Source: Argentina anserina
Lineage: Eukaryota; Streptophyta; Magnoliopsida; Rosales; Rosaceae
Length of the DNA: 64,000 bases
Reading direction: 5' to 3'
NCBI RefSeq assembly: GCF_933775445.1
Contig: NC_065873.1
Coordinates: 5,146,001 to 5,210,000 of the forward strand
A model generated the notes under the pieces. It did not search any database and was not told where the DNA came from. It saw nothing but the letters and a program-made list of their open reading frames with translations. Positions within the stretch are counted from its first letter, which is position 1, and the number at the start of each line of letters is the position of its first letter. Positions 23,106 through 32,939 of this stretch are shown here, one piece after another. The translations under genes were made by a program, and so were the position numbers.

Positions 23106-24002
23106 TAGGGGTGGACACGGGTCAATACGGTTCGGTTTTGGATAAAATGCATAACTCAACCCACACAGTTCGGTTTTACCCGTATGTAAAATACGTAATA
23201 TTATATATTAATTTTAAAGTACAAAATTTAACATAAAGATGAAAAACTAATGGTCTAATGATTATTCCATACCTAATTAACTCTAATATCTCCACAGTGC
23301 ATATTTAGCTCATGAACAAAAAACTTTACTGCATTAAATTCAGAGAGGAACAAAAATGTTCACACTCCCTATGGGGTTAGGTAATTGAACATCGCTAAGT
23401 CGGTCATGTAGGTCACATGGTCTATCCAAGCCTTCTTTCACATCTCATGTGAGCTGTTATTAATACTTATTCGCTGAGGATATGAAACATTAATAGAATC
23501 ATTGATTATATAATTCAATTTATAGAGTCACAGTACAAAAAGAAGCGACGGGAAATAGAGATCGAAGGAGGAGGGAGGAGAGAAGAGGGAGGAGAGCGGA
23601 GTTATATGGACTGGTTTTGCGGAATGAAGTGAAGTTTTACTATACCGCTAAATTAAGGAGTGATGATTTAGAAAGAAAGAGGGTCATAAGTTTTTTTGTG
23701 TCTGAGAGATGAGAGAGACCGCAAGATTGATTATATCAATTAGGTTTATGCTGACTTTAGTTTTACTTTTTTTTAAATAATAAAAGTAAAAATATATAAA
23801 AACGATGACGTTGTTGACTTCGGGTTATTTGGATCAGTTCGGTTTGGTTCAGTTTATGAGCGACTAAACCCAAAATCTAACCCAAACATAATCGGTTCGG
23901 TTCGATTTTTTAATTTTCGGTTCAGTTTTTTTTTTCAAATTCTTTTTAGGTTCGGATATTATTATTTTTTTTTTCAGTTTTCGGATCTGCGTGTCCACCC
24001 AA
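23106..24002. mobile_element. Nonautonomous hAT-like DNA element
   Basis: The ends are inverted: TAGGGGTGGACACG on the left, and CGTGTCCACCCAA on the right reads TTGGGTGGACACG on the other strand. An 8-bp direct repeat with one mismatch flanks it: TGTCCAAT at 23098-23105 and TGCCCAAT at 24003-24010. Subterminal TTCGGTT phrases are scattered at both ends, as is common for hAT elements. No transposase frame is present. Confidence 0.72.
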
Positions 24003-26102
24003 TGCCCAATGCATCATTGCATCTTTGCTTTTGTGTTTTGTTATTCCAATAGCATAAGTCTGAAGCTGGACCTTAATAGGTATTGAAAGAATTACTGTAA
24101 AGATCAATACTGAAAAGATATATTTACAAATAATATGAACACATGAATTCAACACACAATTGCGGGACTAAACTAAAACCATGAAGAACAGAGTTTCCTA
24201 GTGTAGCTAGGAATACACCTGAACCCATCTCCAAAGCACTCTGCATCACAGCCTTGTTAGCGACACCTACGTCTTGAGATCACCGGCTGCACATGCACTA
24301 AGCAAAAGAATTAAGCTAACGAGACAAAATGTTTTTTTGTTTCAAAACTAGAGCAGAATGTGGCTGCAGTGTTTTACGAAGACTTCAACACAAGGACTTG
24401 AGCCTCTATTTATATTGATCAATTTGCATAACATATCACAATTCACTAAGATTAACAGCTCTATGTTAACAGCTGTAGAGGCATAACATATCACAATTCA
24501 CTCAGATTAATCAGGTTATTAATTTTGCAAGAGTTATAACTCGATACGGAGATACACCGCCAAGTTTTCAATAATAGTCATACTCATATGCTTCTGTTGA
24601 TCCTCAATTACAATTCGACAATTAATCACATTTGTAATCCAACTCTTCTAAGAAAATGTTAAATCCAAATTAAGTCTTACAAGTATCAACGTATACACTA
24701 ATTGACTGACGGTTGTGCATATATGAAGGATAAGAGGCGCACGTCTGCAAAATATCAAACGTGCTGATTAATCACGTATGAGCTTGTAGTTGGCTTAAGA
24801 ATCTTGACAAGTCAATGGTGCAAACCATAATCCTCTTCCCTTTTCTTGTGATATGCTTGTTGGCCTTAGTGATTTTGGTGGCTGAGGGAGGTGTTTATGT
24901 TCCCTCATTTGGATCTGTTCCTCAAGTCGTCGGAAGGCTTCTTCGGCTAGGGTTGCCTAAGGCTTGTCTTGGCGGCTCTCATGGCGACATATGAGAGGTT
25001 GGTGATGGCGGTAAGGTCTGGCTGGGTTTTGGTTTCAGCGGAAGGGGATATGGTTTTTGCTTCGATGAGTCAAGATCCGCTCTCGGATTGGGAATAAATT
25101 GTGTCGAACATGATGGAAGTAGGGTATCACGTTCAAATCCCCCCTGTGGTCTTCCAAATTTCTTGTGGGAAGATGGAGGTGGTGAGGATGGCAAGGGTTG
25201 CCTCTAGCAGAGGTCATTGATGGCGGCAGCATGGCGGCGGCCAAGATTGGTCGGACCTCCTCTTTTCTAGGCCTTGGCTTTAGGTGCTTTGGCTTTGGGC
25301 CGTTGGGTTTGCCTTTGGGCTGGGCCAATGGAAGGGTTGAAAGTGGTAGTCTTTGGATTGCGGTTTCATGATGTAGTTCAGCTTGAAAAGTTGGCAGAGC
25401 TAGAGTTTTCTCCCTCTGCCGGAAAGACATAATTTGAATAGTGTTTTTGTTATACAATGGTGTGGTTGTTAAATTTTATTCAAGTCTTCTACATCATTTG
25501 TATATTGTTAGTTTTGTATTTCATGACCATAAAAAGGTAAGTGAATCTTGGCTTTTGTTAACTACTTTTACTTAGAGATAGCTAGTTGTTGACTAGTTTT
25601 ACTTAATGATAGTTAGTTTATTTGAGTCCGAAAATGTAGTTCTTATTGTGGCATTCAGGTTTGTTATCTTAATTCTTCATGCGGACATACAAATGAGTTG
25701 ACATTTTGATTAAAAAAAAGTCAACCAAATATTTCTAGTGAGACATAATTTTTCTGATTTCACAAACTTTTCAATTATCACAAAATCACATTTAAACGGT
25801 TAAGATTTGTAGGTTTGCTCAAATAATCACTTCCGCAAATTTTCAGAGAATTCGGTGATGGTTATATATGTATTGGCAATATGTATAGTTTGAATGTTTA
25901 ATATACTTACTAGCTTTTGCGAAGACAGTAAACGAAAAGATAAAGCACATAAAACTATAAATCCCATAACCCAGCTGATATGTACATGGACCTTCATTAG
26001 AGGACCGTCTTACATTCCTGGAGAATGATTAATCATAATCATGCTATCTATTCTTCAATATTTCACTTCACAATATTTCTCAAGTACATTTTGGAACAGG
26101 GA
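24003..26102. other. Long intergenic stretch without a supported gene
   Basis: The minus strand of 24173-24270 could be a short terminal exon: an acceptor-like ACGTAG is followed by KAVMQSALEMGSGVFLATLG and a stop 7 codons later. I do not recognise it. The part at 24830-25440 is relatively GC-rich and has a 140-codon minus-strand frame that looks low-complexity (Pro, His, Lys) and unlike a known domain. The rest is AT-rich. Confidence 0.4.
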
Positions 26103-26858
26103 TTAACGCTCCAATTTATGATGTCGTCTAATTTTTCCTCTAAGAATATCCCAAACGACTAGAACCAGCAAACACCACAAACTCAACCCAAAAACCTTCT
26201 CCACCAGATCGTTTTTCCTTTCCCTAGGCATGGAGGGATGAAACATCAAAAGAATTGCAATTACTGGTAAAACCCTAGTCATAAAAATCTCCATGGTACA
26301 TCTTCCAAATCGAAACAAGGTCCCGGTGGCATCGAATACAAACCGTACGAAATAGTTGATTCTGTTGGTCGAAGCAAGACTCCCAGCTCGATATCCTGAA
26401 TTTGAATCATCTGAGAACGATGTCATCCCTTTTCCATATAGAGGAATCAACTTGTTCTCCTCTATAGCAGCATTACAAACCCAACACTTGGAATTGGAGT
26501 TCCACTTGGAAAGCCATTTATAGATGCAAGGCCAACAATAGAGGTGGCCACAGAGTGTTACAATTGGATCTTGAGCTAATCCAGAGCAAATGTTGCATTC
26601 GAATCGCGATATCGGGTTGCATTCAGACGATTTCAACTTCGCATAAGAAAAGATCAATTTGCTGAACTCGATATCGGACTTGCAAACAGGACACTCGTTG
26701 TTGGAATACTTCGTATTGAAGAGCCATTGCACCAAACAAGACCAACAGTAAAGGTGGCCACAGAGTGTTATTACTGGGTCGTGAGCTAAGCCAAGGCAAA
26801 TATTGCATTCAAATCCATATTCATCACTGCCTTCGTCTATTACGTTGCGAGCTACCAA
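26103..26858 (-). CDS. RMA-type RING E3 ligase with two tandem RING domains; start unclear
   Basis: An open frame of 251 codons. RING 1 has C18, C21, C33, H35, C38, C41, C56, C59, and RING 2 has C88, C91, C103, H105, C108, C111, C125, C128. Both are complete C3HC4 fingers with the CGHLYCW core of the RMA (RING membrane-anchor) family. The two copies are offset by 70 residues and highly alike, so this is an internal duplication. Hydrophobic stretches at about 194-208 and 223-240 (LSLWCLLVLVVWDIL) would anchor it in the ER membrane, where RMA proteins ubiquitinate substrates. The frame has no ATG before the RINGs: the first codon of the open stretch at 26858 is TTG, and an in-frame TAG lies just upstream. 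TTTTAG there could be a splice acceptor (about 26862), with the ATG in an unseen 5' exon. Otherwise this is a start-less pseudogene. Its own neighbours are RMA-like too. Confidence 0.7.
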   Translation of the reverse strand: MVARNVIDEGSDEYGFECNICLGLAHDPVITLCGHLYCWSCLVQWLFNTKYSNNECPVCKSDIEFSKLIFSYAKLKSSECNPISRFECNICSGLAQDPIVTLCGHLYCWPCIYKWLSKWNSNSKCWVCNAAIEENKLIPLYGKGMTSFSDDSNSGYRAGSLASTNRINYFVRFVFDATGTLFRFGRCTMEIFMTRVLPVIAILLMFHPSMPRERKNDLVEKVFGLSLWCLLVLVVWDILRGKIRRHHKLER

Positions 26859-26861
26859 ATT

Positions 26862-27773
26862 CTAAAACACATGAATCAAATTTGTCAACCCTAAAGCACA
26901 TTAAACTCACAATCCGTTGCAAAATTATATTCAAATGAAGGAAATGAGTATGGCTGTTCTGTTCGCATTCCTAATTAGTCATTCTGTACTCCTAAAAATT
27001 AATTTTTCAAGTACTTTAAACACATATATATTGAAATTGGAAAGACAAATTATGATTCAGAACAAAAATAATAACTTCTCGTGATATATAGTTCGTAACA
27101 TAGCTAGCAATAAGACAAACGCAAAAGTATAACCATTTGTTTAGCTTTCAAGGAAATCAAACATAATAGTAAACAAGATATTTGTATATTCATCCAAGGA
27201 GAAACGATTGATAATAACATGATTTGAGATATAAGAGTATTGAAATCATAAGGACATTCTAAATTAAAAAGTAACCTTCATTTCTCAGGGGTATTTGAAT
27301 GCCGAGAGATCCAAGTCGTGTTCCTTCTATTGATTACCTGTTGGAAGTAAGATTGATATGCATATGGTTGATGTACGTATTCATCATTAACAAGTTTGAG
27401 GAGAAAGCCCTAAACTCATGTGTTAAATATACTTAAAGGATCGTTTGTTATCACTTCTAGTTTTCTGTTTATTGAAAGCAAGAACTGTTTGTAGTTTGTC
27501 ATACTGTACAACAAACACTAAAAAAAGTAAACTAGGGTTGCTGAATTTCTTTTCCGAAACAAAAACAAAAACAGAAATTATATGGCAAAACTCTATTGGG
27601 ACCTGTTTTTCGGTTCGTAAGGGAAAGCGGGGAAAACAAAAAAAACTTGCATATCTATAACTGCTTTAGATTTCGTTAGTAACTAATTAACTCAATTTAC
27701 ATGCATATGCTAAAAAAAAAAGTGCATGTATTGATGAGATGCTGATACCCATCGCACTGCCGATGCTCTCATC
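26862..27773. other. Spacer between the two RING genes
   Basis: AT-rich. It may contain a 5' exon or leader of the dual-RING gene, but no convincing ATG exon with a GT donor could be singled out. The open frame at 27445-27660 is low-complexity and not supported. Confidence 0.4.
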
Positions 27774-28535
27774 TCACAAGACTTTGCCAATTCGCCTTCG
27801 CCTTTTGAAGCATTGATTCGTAGTACCGAAAATCTTTTTCGTCAAATCATGTATTAGCTCCATCAGGCACCAAACGAAACGTGTCGCTTCAAGGGGTAAA
27901 CCATAAAGTTGGTCTTTTAAATCATGGAATAACCACTGAAAATAACGATTCACTGCGAGAGTTGTCGGGAAGATCATCTTTGTCAAATCATGTATCGGCT
28001 CCACCAGGCACCGAACAAAACGTTTGGCTTCAAGGGGTAATCCATAAATTTGGTTTTTCAGATCATCGAATAACCACTGAATAAAACCTGTAGAGAAAAC
28101 CTTGTTCTGGAAATCATGTAGCCCTTCTAACAGAAAGTGAACACAGTTCTTCATAGGTGGAGTTGCAGCCGAAATTTTATTTCGCCGATGATGTATAGGT
28201 TGCAACAGATGGGTGAGAAACAAATACAGTGCCATGTAAGCTCTGACGGTAACGAAATCATGTCGAACACTACGTTTATCTACGGTGGCTGGCTTTTGGC
28301 TGGATTTGATCCCTTTGCCATAAAGAGAAATCAGATTGTTCTTCGTTATAGGAGATGTGCAGGTTGGACAGCGCTTGGTTTTTGAGTAACGAAAATCAAT
28401 ATCAAGCCACCGACTTAAACAAGGCCGGCAGTAAAGGTGGCCACAAGGTGTCACAATTGGTTCTCTGGGAAGTTCAATGCAAATATTGCAATCAAAATCA
28501 TAGTCATTATAACCAATCGCCACACTACAATCCAT
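27774..28535 (-). CDS. RMA-like RING E3 ligase with repeated C-terminal segment
   Basis: 253 codons from ATG 28535 in one exon. The RING is C16, C19, C31, H33, C36, C39, C56, C59, with CGHLYCRPC, followed by the RMA-typical NLISLYGKG (67-75). The C-terminal half has a repeat: residues about 152-192 (QWLFDDLKNQIYGLPLEA onward) recur at about 199-239 (QWLFHDLKDQLYGLPLEA onward), and a weaker partial copy lies at 130-150. These units are amphipathic, with no strong membrane anchor like the one in the neighbour. The tail ends in KRRRR. RING proteins of this sort are ubiquitin ligases. The substrate and the role of the repeats are unknown. It points the same way as the dual-RING gene, about 0.9 kb apart. 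Confidence 0.82.
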   Translation of the reverse strand: MDCSVAIGYNDYDFDCNICIELPREPIVTPCGHLYCRPCLSRWLDIDFRYSKTKRCPTCTSPITKNNLISLYGKGIKSSQKPATVDKRSVRHDFVTVRAYMALYLFLTHLLQPIHHRRNKISAATPPMKNCVHFLLEGLHDFQNKVFSTGFIQWLFDDLKNQIYGLPLEAKRFVRCLVEPIHDLTKMIFPTTLAVNRYFQWLFHDLKDQLYGLPLEATRFVWCLMELIHDLTKKIFGTTNQCFKRRRRIGKVL

Positions 28536-29019
28536 ATATAGTAGTGATCGACTCTCGATATGATGAGCTTCTACGTTGTTAAAAAAGAAATCAACTTCGG
28601 AGAGATATCTGCATACAGTTTTTGTTGCGTTGGGAGGTATTTATATGTATACATGGTGTACACACCAAGAAACCAAAACTAACAACACGATAAAAGAACA
28701 TTCTTCTCCTAATTATATTCAAGAATCATAATCCCATATTGGTTAGGACTATCAATTTGTCTGGTAAACGTACCATAACAATGAAAGTTACAAAATTATA
28801 ATGAAATTTAAAATCATTGGTACATGACTATCAAAATTGCAATTATCAATGTTGGCTATGAAACGAATTTATGATGGCAAGAAATTATGATGCATGTAAC
28901 TCAGTAAGTGAGGTAACCATGTCACAAGAATATACCAAAAGAAGCAACCAGTAAGAAGTCAACATTGTGCCACATTACGGTACGGTGTTAGAGTTTCAAT
29001 TACAAAAGACCTTGTATAA
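28536..29019. other. Upstream region of the RING gene
   Basis: AT-rich 5' flank. No other gene or clear site was seen. Confidence 0.4.
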
Positions 29020-29029
29020 CACCCTATTA

Positions 29030-29427
29030 TGGAATATACGGAGCCGTCAAGAGTGGTCGTCCGTAATATAAAAAAAGTGCGGAATTGGGATCATTATCTA
29101 GCTTAATCCCATCTCATGCCTTGTGGTTAATCCACCTACTCATTCTCAAATCATCTTCTCTCTCATGTTGCAAGAACGTCAAATCCAAAAAAAAACCCAG
29201 AATTTTACTCTCTAACAACTATGAGCTACAAAGCCTGCAATTGTGGGAAAAGATGAGATTTGGAGGAATCAAATGCTATTTTGAGATGATTTGTGATGTT
29301 AAGGTTATTCAAACTCTTCCAAAATGAGAGAGAAGATGATTTAACAACAGATTATAGAGGTTGAAAACTTGAATCATGATGCATCCGCACTTTTTCAATT
29401 TGAGGACGTCCGTTTCAAAACCCGTTG
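29030..29427. mobile_element. Mutator-like MITE candidate
   Basis: A perfect 10-bp direct repeat CACCCTATTA flanks it (29020-29029 and 29428-29437), of the size Mutator-like elements leave (9-10 bp). Inside are imperfect inverted ends around AAAAAGTGCGGA (29074 region) and TCCGCACTTTTT (29383 region), extending outward through TCGTCCG and GACGTCCG. No transposase. An 80-codon frame inside is not supported as a gene. Confidence 0.6.
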
Positions 29428-29473
29428 CACCCTATTAAATCACTCACTATTATATGTCACTTTTGATGTGAGA

Positions 29474-32340
29474 TGTAATAACTCGATTTTTCGGAGCAAA
29501 TGTTGGATTGTTTTTAAGTTCATAAATTTGTGAAATTTATTTAAACTAATTTTGTTTGCTTAGCGAAGCGGTAAATCGAAAACGGAAACGTTATCGAAAC
29601 GTTTATTTAGAAAAACGTTACGTTTCCGCGACGTAAAAATAAACTTTTACTCCGTCGCTCGTTTGTGAAAACCTCTTTCATGAAAGTCGTAGAGCTCGTC
29701 AATACAAGTTCGTAGACACGCGGTATGCGTTATTTGAAGATCGCATGAGGAAGTTACGTTCAAGGGAAGTTTGAGTTCCGAAAATGGGGATGTATAAATA
29801 GAAACTTTTCTGTTAGGGTTTCATTAATTGCTAAACACACTTAGTCCTTCTTCTTCCCCTCGCGCGTGCCTCCTTCAGAGTCAAAGTCTGAAGACTGACC
29901 CGACCCGGACCCGAGCCAACCCGACCCGAGATTTCTGGTGCCGTCCGGTGTCCCCCGACCGCGCGACCAGCCCAGATCGTCTCGCCTCGTCTGTGCGCCA
30001 TGCCTCGTGGTGATGGTTGGTATCGATTCGCATCAGGTGGTGCGAACCGAAAGCTTGACAGTGACCCGACGACCCGGTTTCGACCCGGTTTCATTCCCGG
30101 CGATTCAAGCTCCTTCACCGGTCAAGTTCTCTTCTTCACCGTCGTGCGAGACTTGTTGTGGCGGTGGCTTGCACCATTTCATGTCGGATTGAGAGAATCG
30201 AAGCTCGGAAGAATGGATGTTTCCTTGGAATCGGTTTGGTTGCTGCAGGGAGTTTTGGCGATTATGGCAGCCTTCTGACTTGATTCCCGGCCTTCCTCGG
30301 TGTGGCAGTGGGTCTATGATGTCCTCCCCCTCCCAATAAAACTTCCAATGGCAGTGAAGCAGTCAATGGCAGTGAAGCAGTCCAATTCGACCTCACCATG
30401 GCTGAGCAGTGCATTTGAGCAGTGGTGGACTTGATTCGAATTTGCATGTCACTTTGGCTAAGCAGTGCGTCCCTGGAGATTGAGCCTTGTATGGTAGAAG
30501 TGAGAGTGCACCTTGTAATGGCAGTTCCGATCAAGATGTTGTTGCCTAAGGTATCAATAGTTATTTTTTTTACATTGTTGATGGGTAGTTGTTGTGAAAT
30601 GCCTAGGATGTGTAACTTTAGGCAGCGATGTGTCATCACACGTGGTATCGAGTCTTAGTAGTGCCATAAGAATATTTCGAACGCCAATTATCATGTACTT
30701 ATCACGATTGAGTGATTATTACGGAAACATTAGCGTTACAGAGTTTAAATTGTTATGGTCAGTGAGCAGTTTCGATACTCAGTCGATTCACTCCCTGACC
30801 TAATGACGTTAATGTATTCAGTTAAGTACATTTGGGTGGCTTAACTCGAGTTTAACGACATTTGGGGTGAAAAACCTTATTCATTATTTTCACTACAAGG
30901 GATATTGAGTTGTGATCTCGGTATGATTAGGTACTTGACGGTTTTGGTGTGGTGGGAGTGGCAGTGATTCTTCACAAGTGTGTGGAAGACGCAGCCGGAT
31001 TTTAAGGTGAGTAAAATCTCACATATTTACGAATCTACCCTTGCGGTGATTCCAAGATTTTTGCAAGAGTTTTAAATATTGAAATACGACATGTATACAA
31101 TATAGTGGATTATATATATATATATTGTATAAATGGTAATAAGTACATATATATATGATTTGCTATAATATATACTGTTATGAATTCATTTGAAATAGGT
31201 CATTTCGATGACGAGCATGTGATTTTAATATGGAGTTTGTTAAACGTTTTGTCTTCGGACGTGTTTATAAATTATGACATGTATAGGATATAGTGGATTA
31301 TATATATGTATTGTATACATGGTAAATAAATACATATATATATATAGTTTGCTATATAATATACTGTTATGATTTTATTGTGATGATGTCATTTTGATGA
31401 CAAGATTTTATCGAGCATGTGATTTTTGGTACAATATGATGTGTGATTATTGTACGTGATTTTAACATGGAAATTGTTAAAATGTGAATTGTCTTCGGAC
31501 TTGATTTTTGGTACAATATGATGTGAGATTATTGTACGTGTTTGGCAAGTCGGAACCTAGCCTTTGGCCGGGCGAAAGTTACGATACAGTTAGAGCTCTA
31601 GTCTGTCTGCCGTAGTACTGTATATGAGGTAACGGGTGGTTATCGGCTCATGAGTACTCAGATTTTTTTGGATATTGGGTAGCGGGTGGTTACCCAATAT
31701 CGGCGGTGTACTACGTGAAGGGTAACGGATGTGTACCAGCGTTCATTAGTACCCATATTATAAATGTTTTTGGGTAACCAGAAGGGTTGCCCGATTTCTC
31801 ATGAGTATTTCCATTTCATATATTTTTGGGACAACCAGATCGGCCGTCCATTGACTCATGAGGGCATTTATATTTGTTGATTTGTACTTGTCGTATATAT
31901 TGATATGCGAATTATATTTTCATTTTACTCATACGAGCTATAAGCTTACCGGGTTTGTGGTTACAATCCCGGTGCACCAATTCGATGGTGTAGGGGATAA
32001 TTCCGCAGGTGTTGATTTGTAGAGATCGAGAGACGACTCCGGAGACTCGAAGTCGTTCGTATCCTGTTTGTGATGAGGTTTCTAGCGTGGATTTGTGTGT
32101 GAGAATTGGTGTGGATTCATTTGTGAGTTTTGTGAGAGATTGTGAGGTTTATTACATTTCCATCTTATGTAATGTTGAATTATAAATTTGGGTTGTAATA
32201 ATTGGTTTTTCTGAGTTGTATTGAGAACTCAGTGATGATCCGCTGTGCATGTTAAATGATTTCGATTTCATTGAAATTGTTTAGTGTTTAACGACTTTGA
32301 AATTTTGAGTTTTTAAGCTTGAAATTTTGGGGTCGTTACA
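29474..32340 (+). mobile_element. Solo LTR of a Ty3/gypsy-type element
   Basis: It starts TGTAATAACTCG and ends GGTCGTTACA, with a perfect 5-bp target duplication TGAGA (29469-29473 and 32341-32345). No internal retroviral-like coding sequence. A TATA-like TATAAATAG lies near 29792, and the usual GTGAGTAAAATCTCACA, CCTAGCCTTTGGCCGGGCG and GGTAACGGGTGG blocks follow in order. The frames at 29828-30803 are inside the LTR and are not genes. Confidence 0.93.
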
Positions 32341-32807
32341 TGAGATGTCTATTCTCCAGAAAAAAAATACTAATTGTTCTAACGGCATTGCTACCTAGCA
32401 ATCCGATCACTCAAATATGGCGAGACATATTGCAAGGGTGTGAAAACAAAACGAAACCTTAAGAGATAAAATTAAGTACAAGTAATATATAGGTCAACAC
32501 CATTGTCGATATTAGACGCCGAGTTCAATATCACCATCATACACGTTAAACATAAAATTGGTGAGTAACACATGCAGTCCAAAAGAAACAACTGTAGCTT
32601 ATATAAGTATAGTGAATGTACTTTTTCTGAGTATATCCATGAAAAATCCAAGAAATCGCAATTCTAATCTTCTGACTTTCTGAGTATATCCTTAGAAACC
32701 CTGCGCGCATCTTACACAATTAAGCATGCAAAAATAACAAGAAATTGTGTTCAAAGAAGTGAAAGGACACAGTAAAATGAAAAGAAAAAGAAGTTAAGGG
32801 AAAATTC

Positions 32808-32938
32808 TAGTATACATCAATGTATGTTATACATTTCACATCCGACGGTCGATATTGTTTTGTGAGTATGGTCAAAAAAATAATATCTGTTGTCAACCGT
32901 TGAATGTAGAATGTATAACATACATTGATGTATAGTAG
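32808..32938. mobile_element. Hairpin MITE of about 131 bp
   Basis: The left arm CTAGTATACATCAATGTATG plus TTATACATT is mirrored by the right arm AATGTATAACATACATTG plus ATGTATAGTAG. The inverted arms are about 28-30 bp with near-perfect match, and the similarity extends inward (CCGACGGTCGATA against TGTCAACCGTTGA). It lies next to the 3' end of a RING pseudogene. The target duplication is not certain. Confidence 0.78.
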
Positions 32939-32939
32939 A

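Noticed and set aside
25035..25457. 140-codon minus-strand frame
   Set aside because: Low-complexity Pro/His/Lys-rich translation with no recognised motif and no splice or promoter context.
29828..30803. Several open frames of 60-125 codons
   Set aside because: All fall inside the solo LTR 29474-32340 and show no domain.
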